6,298 bases of DNA from an uncultured Bacilli bacterium (lineage in GTDB: Bacteria > Bacillota_I > Bacilli_A > RF39 > UBA660). The DNA is taken from contig CALVTA010000067.1 in assembly GCA_944359735.1 (NCBI GenBank), positions 1 through 6,298 on the forward strand, read 5' to 3'. How positions within the stretch are numbered: position 1 is the first letter of the stretch; the number at the start of each line of letters is the position of its first letter. This document shows, piece by piece, positions 3,799-6,298 of the stretch. The notes under the pieces were generated by a model. That model was not told where the DNA came from, ran no database searches, and saw only the letters and a list, made by a program, of their open reading frames with translations. Position numbers and translations under genes: made by a program.

Positions 3799-6148
3799 AA
3801 TTATACTCACCAACTATTTCATAACCTAACTTTTCATAGGTACTCTTTCTTTTTAAAAACATATTTCTTGTCTTAGCAAAGTTATCATCAACGTAATCAT
3901 ATATTAATATCTCTTTTTTATTTTCATTTTTTCTATGAAGTCTTCCTGCATATTGTATAACTCTAGTCTTACCTGATATTGGCATAGTAAGAAACAAAAC
4001 ATCTAATTTATCATCATCAAATCCTTCTCCTATATATGAACCTGTAGAAATTATAATTTTATTACTATTATTTAGAGTTATTTCATCATTTAATTCTTTA
4101 TACTTTTTAAGAACTTTCTTACCTATACCCCCATAATATTTAAAAATATTACTAGTATACTTACTTAGTTTATCGCAAATATAATCCAAATGTTCTAATC
4201 TTTCCGTTAATACTAAAATATTCTTACCATTCTCATACTCTTTTTTAATATCTTTAATTATACTTTCACTTCTTAAAATATCTTTTGCTATAAAATCATT
4301 TATTTCATTTAATTCATAATTATCTATCTTATGGTCAGTAAAACTCAAATGACTTTTTCTAACAATTACTTTCATAGGGATATTTAACTCTTTGTTAAAT
4401 TTTAGAGTATCTACTTTATACCTAATATCACCACATTGCATTTTTATAATAGGTGTATGGCCATTTTCTCTTTCAGGTGTTGCAGATATTCCATAGACAT
4501 ATTTAGCATTTCCTGTATTTATAGCTTGTTCAAAAGTATAAGCAGCGGTATGATGACATTCATCTATAATAATCATTCCATAATTTTTACCAATATCTAA
4601 AACATCACCATTATTCCATAAAGATTTTATACTAGCAACATCTATTATATTAGTAATATTTTTCTTTTTACCACTTATCTCTCCTACTTCATCTATGTCA
4701 AGAAACTCTTTAATTCTATCTTTCCACTGTTCAAGTAATTGAAGTTTATTAACAAGTATTAAGGTATTTACTTTTCTTTTTTCAATAAGTTTACAACCTA
4801 TAACAGTTTTTCCAAATCCAGTTGGAGCACAGAGTATTCCATTATCATATTTAAGAAGTTTATCTAAAGCTAATTGTTGTTCTTCTCTTAATCTACCATT
4901 AAAACTAACTGTGATTTTTCTACCCTTACTTCGTTTATCTATTTTAATTATTTTTATATTATTTGCTTTACAAAGGTTTTCTAAATATTCATAAGTACCC
5001 CTAGGTAATTTTAAATACTTATCGTCTTCTTTACTACAGTCAATTACCATAGGTACATTATAAACAGACATTCTTAAACTCTGCTTTTTATAAAATTCTG
5101 GATTAGCAAAAGTAGCAAGTCTTCTAAAACTTTTTTTAACAATAGAATCTAACCCTGCTTTATCAATATATATCATATCATTTAATATCACTTTTATACT
5201 TTTTGGATAGTCTATTTTATTCTTACTTTTAGTTAAGACTTCCTTATTCATATTAACTATCTCATGCCCTATATCTATAGTTTCATTACTTAATCTTTCT
5301 ATTATTTCAAGCACTTCAACTTCCGTTAATTTATGAATAGATTTTAAATATTCTAATTGATTTTGTATTTGTATAAAATTTCTATCTAAAAATATTGTAT
5401 TGCCATATTTAGCAGGTTCATTTTGAAATGGTAAAGCTATTAAATTTCCATAACCTCCTTTAGGTAAAGTATCTTGATTAGGAAACATTCTATCAAAAGA
5501 AGAAATAGATATATCGCTTAATTCCATAGTTTTAGATAACAATAAACTTCCTAATTTTCTTGCTACCAGTGCCTTTATATTAGTAGAAAAGAAAATCCAT
5601 ATGTGTATCCCCTTACCAGACCTACTTCTTTCTAATACTGTAGGTATTTTATATTCATCACATACACTAAGAAAAGCTAGTACTTCATCTTTAATATCAT
5701 TATCATTGCTTTTATTATCAAAATCTAATGCTAGAAAATAACAAGTATCGTCAGTTAGTAATGGATATATTCCTATAGGTTTATTTTCATACATATGCTT
5801 ATAAATAACTTCTTTTGATAATGGTTCATTTTCTCTATACTGACAATTCCTACATTTTTTACCCATTGTTTTATTACAAACACCCTTTTTCCATTCATTT
5901 AGACAAGCTGGTATATAATATTTAACATTAGGATTTTCTTTATTAATAGATAAATAAGGGTACACATCATCTCTACCTTTAAAATAACTCATAAATATCT
6001 TTACTTTTTCTTCTCTTGATAAAGATGAAGTATCTGCTTTTTTATCTAAATTATTAAGCATTATTTTTAGTTTATCAAGTTCGTTCTTTATATTATTCAT
6101 TTCAATTTCTTTTTCTTTAATTTTACTAATTATTTCATCTCTATTCAT
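3791..6148 (-). CDS. AEP primase-SF2 helicase fusion, TOTE conflict-system type (785 aa)
   Basis: This is a cytoplasmic protein expected to bind nucleic acid, unwind it with ATP and perform nucleotidyl transfer. Residues 1-36 form a coiled coil. C82, C91, C99 and C102 probably bind zinc. The AEP domain (about 45-270) has the metal-binding pair D142/D144 in LALDFD, H182 in SGKGIHIW, a likely third acidic residue D219 in SFDRMFPNQD, and the signature GNLIALP (234-240). A linker region spans about 300-410. The helicase has LREEQ (420-424), Walker A PTGFGKT (442-448), DECHH (529-533), SATP (555-558), STGSYIGEGFD (701-711) and QYAGRLHR (732-739). All key residues are present, so both activities look intact. 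No nuclease domain follows the helicase. Domain databases name this AEP type after TOTE conflict systems, so defence is the favoured role; repair or replication restart of a mobile element is the alternative. It is the first gene of a two-gene operon. Confidence 0.92.
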   Translation of the reverse strand: MNRDEIISKIKEKEIEMNNIKNELDKLKIMLNNLDKKADTSSLSREEKVKIFMSYFKGRDDVYPYLSINKENPNVKYYIPACLNEWKKGVCNKTMGKKCRNCQYRENEPLSKEVIYKHMYENKPIGIYPLLTDDTCYFLALDFDNKSNDNDIKDEVLAFLSVCDEYKIPTVLERSRSGKGIHIWIFFSTNIKALVARKLGSLLLSKTMELSDISISSFDRMFPNQDTLPKGGYGNLIALPFQNEPAKYGNTIFLDRNFIQIQNQLEYLKSIHKLTEVEVLEIIERLSNETIDIGHEIVNMNKEVLTKSKNKIDYPKSIKVILNDMIYIDKAGLDSIVKKSFRRLATFANPEFYKKQSLRMSVYNVPMVIDCSKEDDKYLKLPRGTYEYLENLCKANNIKIIKIDKRSKGRKITVSFNGRLREEQQLALDKLLKYDNGILCAPTGFGKTVIGCKLIEKRKVNTLILVNKLQLLEQWKDRIKEFLDIDEVGEISGKKKNITNIIDVASIKSLWNNGDVLDIGKNYGMIIIDECHHTAAYTFEQAINTGNAKYVYGISATPERENGHTPIIKMQCGDIRYKVDTLKFNKELNIPMKVIVRKSHLSFTDHKIDNYELNEINDFIAKDILRSESIIKDIKKEYENGKNILVLTERLEHLDYICDKLSKYTSNIFKYYGGIGKKVLKKYKELNDEITLNNSNKIIISTGSYIGEGFDDDKLDVLFLTMPISGKTRVIQYAGRLHRKNENKKEILIYDYVDDNFAKTRNMFLKRKSTYEKLGYEIVGEYNYE
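3806..3811 (-). promoter_or_regulatory. Ribosome binding site deciding the start of the 544-aa gene
   Basis: GGTGAG lies 7 bases before the ATG at 3798 and within the last codons of the helicase gene. It favours the ATG over the in-frame TTG at 3813, which would place the start at the edge of the Shine-Dalgarno sequence itself. Confidence 0.7.
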
Positions 6149-6153
6149 AATAG

Positions 6154-6160
6154 CTCCCCC
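6154..6160 (-). promoter_or_regulatory. Strong ribosome binding site of the primase-helicase
   Basis: GGGGGAG, preceded by AAAA, lies 5 bases before the ATG at 6148. It is the most GC-rich stretch of the upstream region and clearly selects this start. Confidence 0.8.
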
Positions 6161-6178
6161 TTTTAATATTTGACGTAT

Positions 6179-6207
6179 ATTTTAATATTTTTTATAAGGA
6201 AAGTCAA
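6179..6207 (-). promoter_or_regulatory. Sigma-A promoter of the primase-helicase operon
   Basis: On the minus strand TTGACT (6202-6207) and TAAAAT (6179-6184) are separated by exactly 17 bases (6185-6201). Transcription would start near 6172, giving a leader of about 24 bases before the ATG. The -35 matches the consensus at five of six positions and the -10 at five of six. Confidence 0.8.
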
Positions 6208-6229
6208 TGAAAAAAGATGGCAAGTGTAA

Positions 6230-6248
6230 TCATTTTGTGATAATGTCA
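6230..6248. promoter_or_regulatory. Operator-like palindromic box 1
   Basis: TCATTTTGTGATAATGTCA matches box 2 (6256-6274) at 17 of 19 positions. Its core CATTTT-GTG-ATAATG is an inverted repeat with one mismatch. It lies upstream of the minus-strand operon promoter, whose -35 ends 23 bases away. The likely ligand is a dimeric helix-turn-helix regulator, but none is encoded in the window. Confidence 0.6.
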
Positions 6249-6255
6249 TGTTATA

Positions 6256-6274
6256 TCATTTTCTGAAAATGTCA
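6256..6274. promoter_or_regulatory. Operator-like palindromic box 2
   Basis: TCATTTTCTGAAAATGTCA contains the perfect inverted repeat CATTTT-CTG-AAAATG. Its centre is 26 bp from that of box 1, about two and a half helical turns. It covers the -35 position of the rightward promoter at 6280-6288, so bound protein would probably repress that promoter. Confidence 0.65.
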
Positions 6275-6279
6275 GTAAA

Positions 6280-6288
6280 TGGTATAAT
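6280..6288 (+). promoter_or_regulatory. Divergent extended -10 promoter reading out of the window
   Basis: TGGTATAAT is a full extended -10 element (TGnTATAAT). The -35 position (about 6260-6265, TTTCTG) is weak, as is usual for extended -10 promoters, and falls inside operator-like box 2. It would start transcription near 6295, for a divergent gene lying beyond the right edge. Confidence 0.6.
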
Positions 6289-6298
6289 ATGCTCCTTG

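Noticed and set aside
3799..3813. Earlier in-frame TTG and GTG starts for the 544-residue protein.
   Set aside because: They overlap the GGTGAG ribosome site, which is ideally spaced for the ATG at 3798.
6292..6298. AAGGAG on the minus strand at the right edge, like a ribosome binding site.
   Set aside because: No minus-strand start codon with an open frame follows it, and it is downstream of the rightward -10 element, so it is probably chance.

Overview
This is a very AT-rich window whose codon use (AGA arginine, ATA isoleucine, TTA leucine) and strong purine-rich ribosome binding sites suggest a low-GC Firmicute, most likely a Clostridium-type anaerobe. I cannot name the species from sequence alone.

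Layout. Bases 1-223 are non-coding left flank with weak hairpins and a promoter-like sequence. Bases 224-1697 form an apparently intact IS30-family insertion sequence. It has imperfect terminal inverted repeats sharing an identical 12-base tip, a possible 2-bp CA target duplication, a 404-residue DDE transposase, and a translationally coupled 53-residue ORF of unknown role. Bases 1698-2163 contain no convincing gene but are dense in secondary structure: a long imperfect hairpin, two or three terminator-like hairpins, and a tandem repeat of about 36 bp whose mini-stems differ by a compensatory base-pair change. Bases 2164-6148, on the minus strand, hold a two-gene operon. The first gene is a 785-residue fusion of an archaeo-eukaryotic primase (AEP) domain and a superfamily 2 helicase, of the type called a TOTE conflict system in domain databases. 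The second is a 544-residue helical-repeat-like protein whose start codon overlaps the helicase stop. Bases 6149-6298 carry the operon promoter, an opposing extended -10 promoter that fires out of the window, and a pair of near-identical 19-bp palindromic boxes that look like operators.

How the parts may work together. The primase-helicase and its coupled partner probably act as one unit. From the domain family I infer a defence or conflict role against foreign nucleic acid, with DNA unwinding plus nucleotidyl transfer as core activities. I see no separate nuclease or toxin in either protein. The paired boxes lie between divergent promoters and suggest control by a DNA-binding regulator, perhaps encoded by the divergent gene just outside the window. 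The insertion sequence is separated from the operon by several terminators and is probably an independent neighbour, which fits an accessory region.
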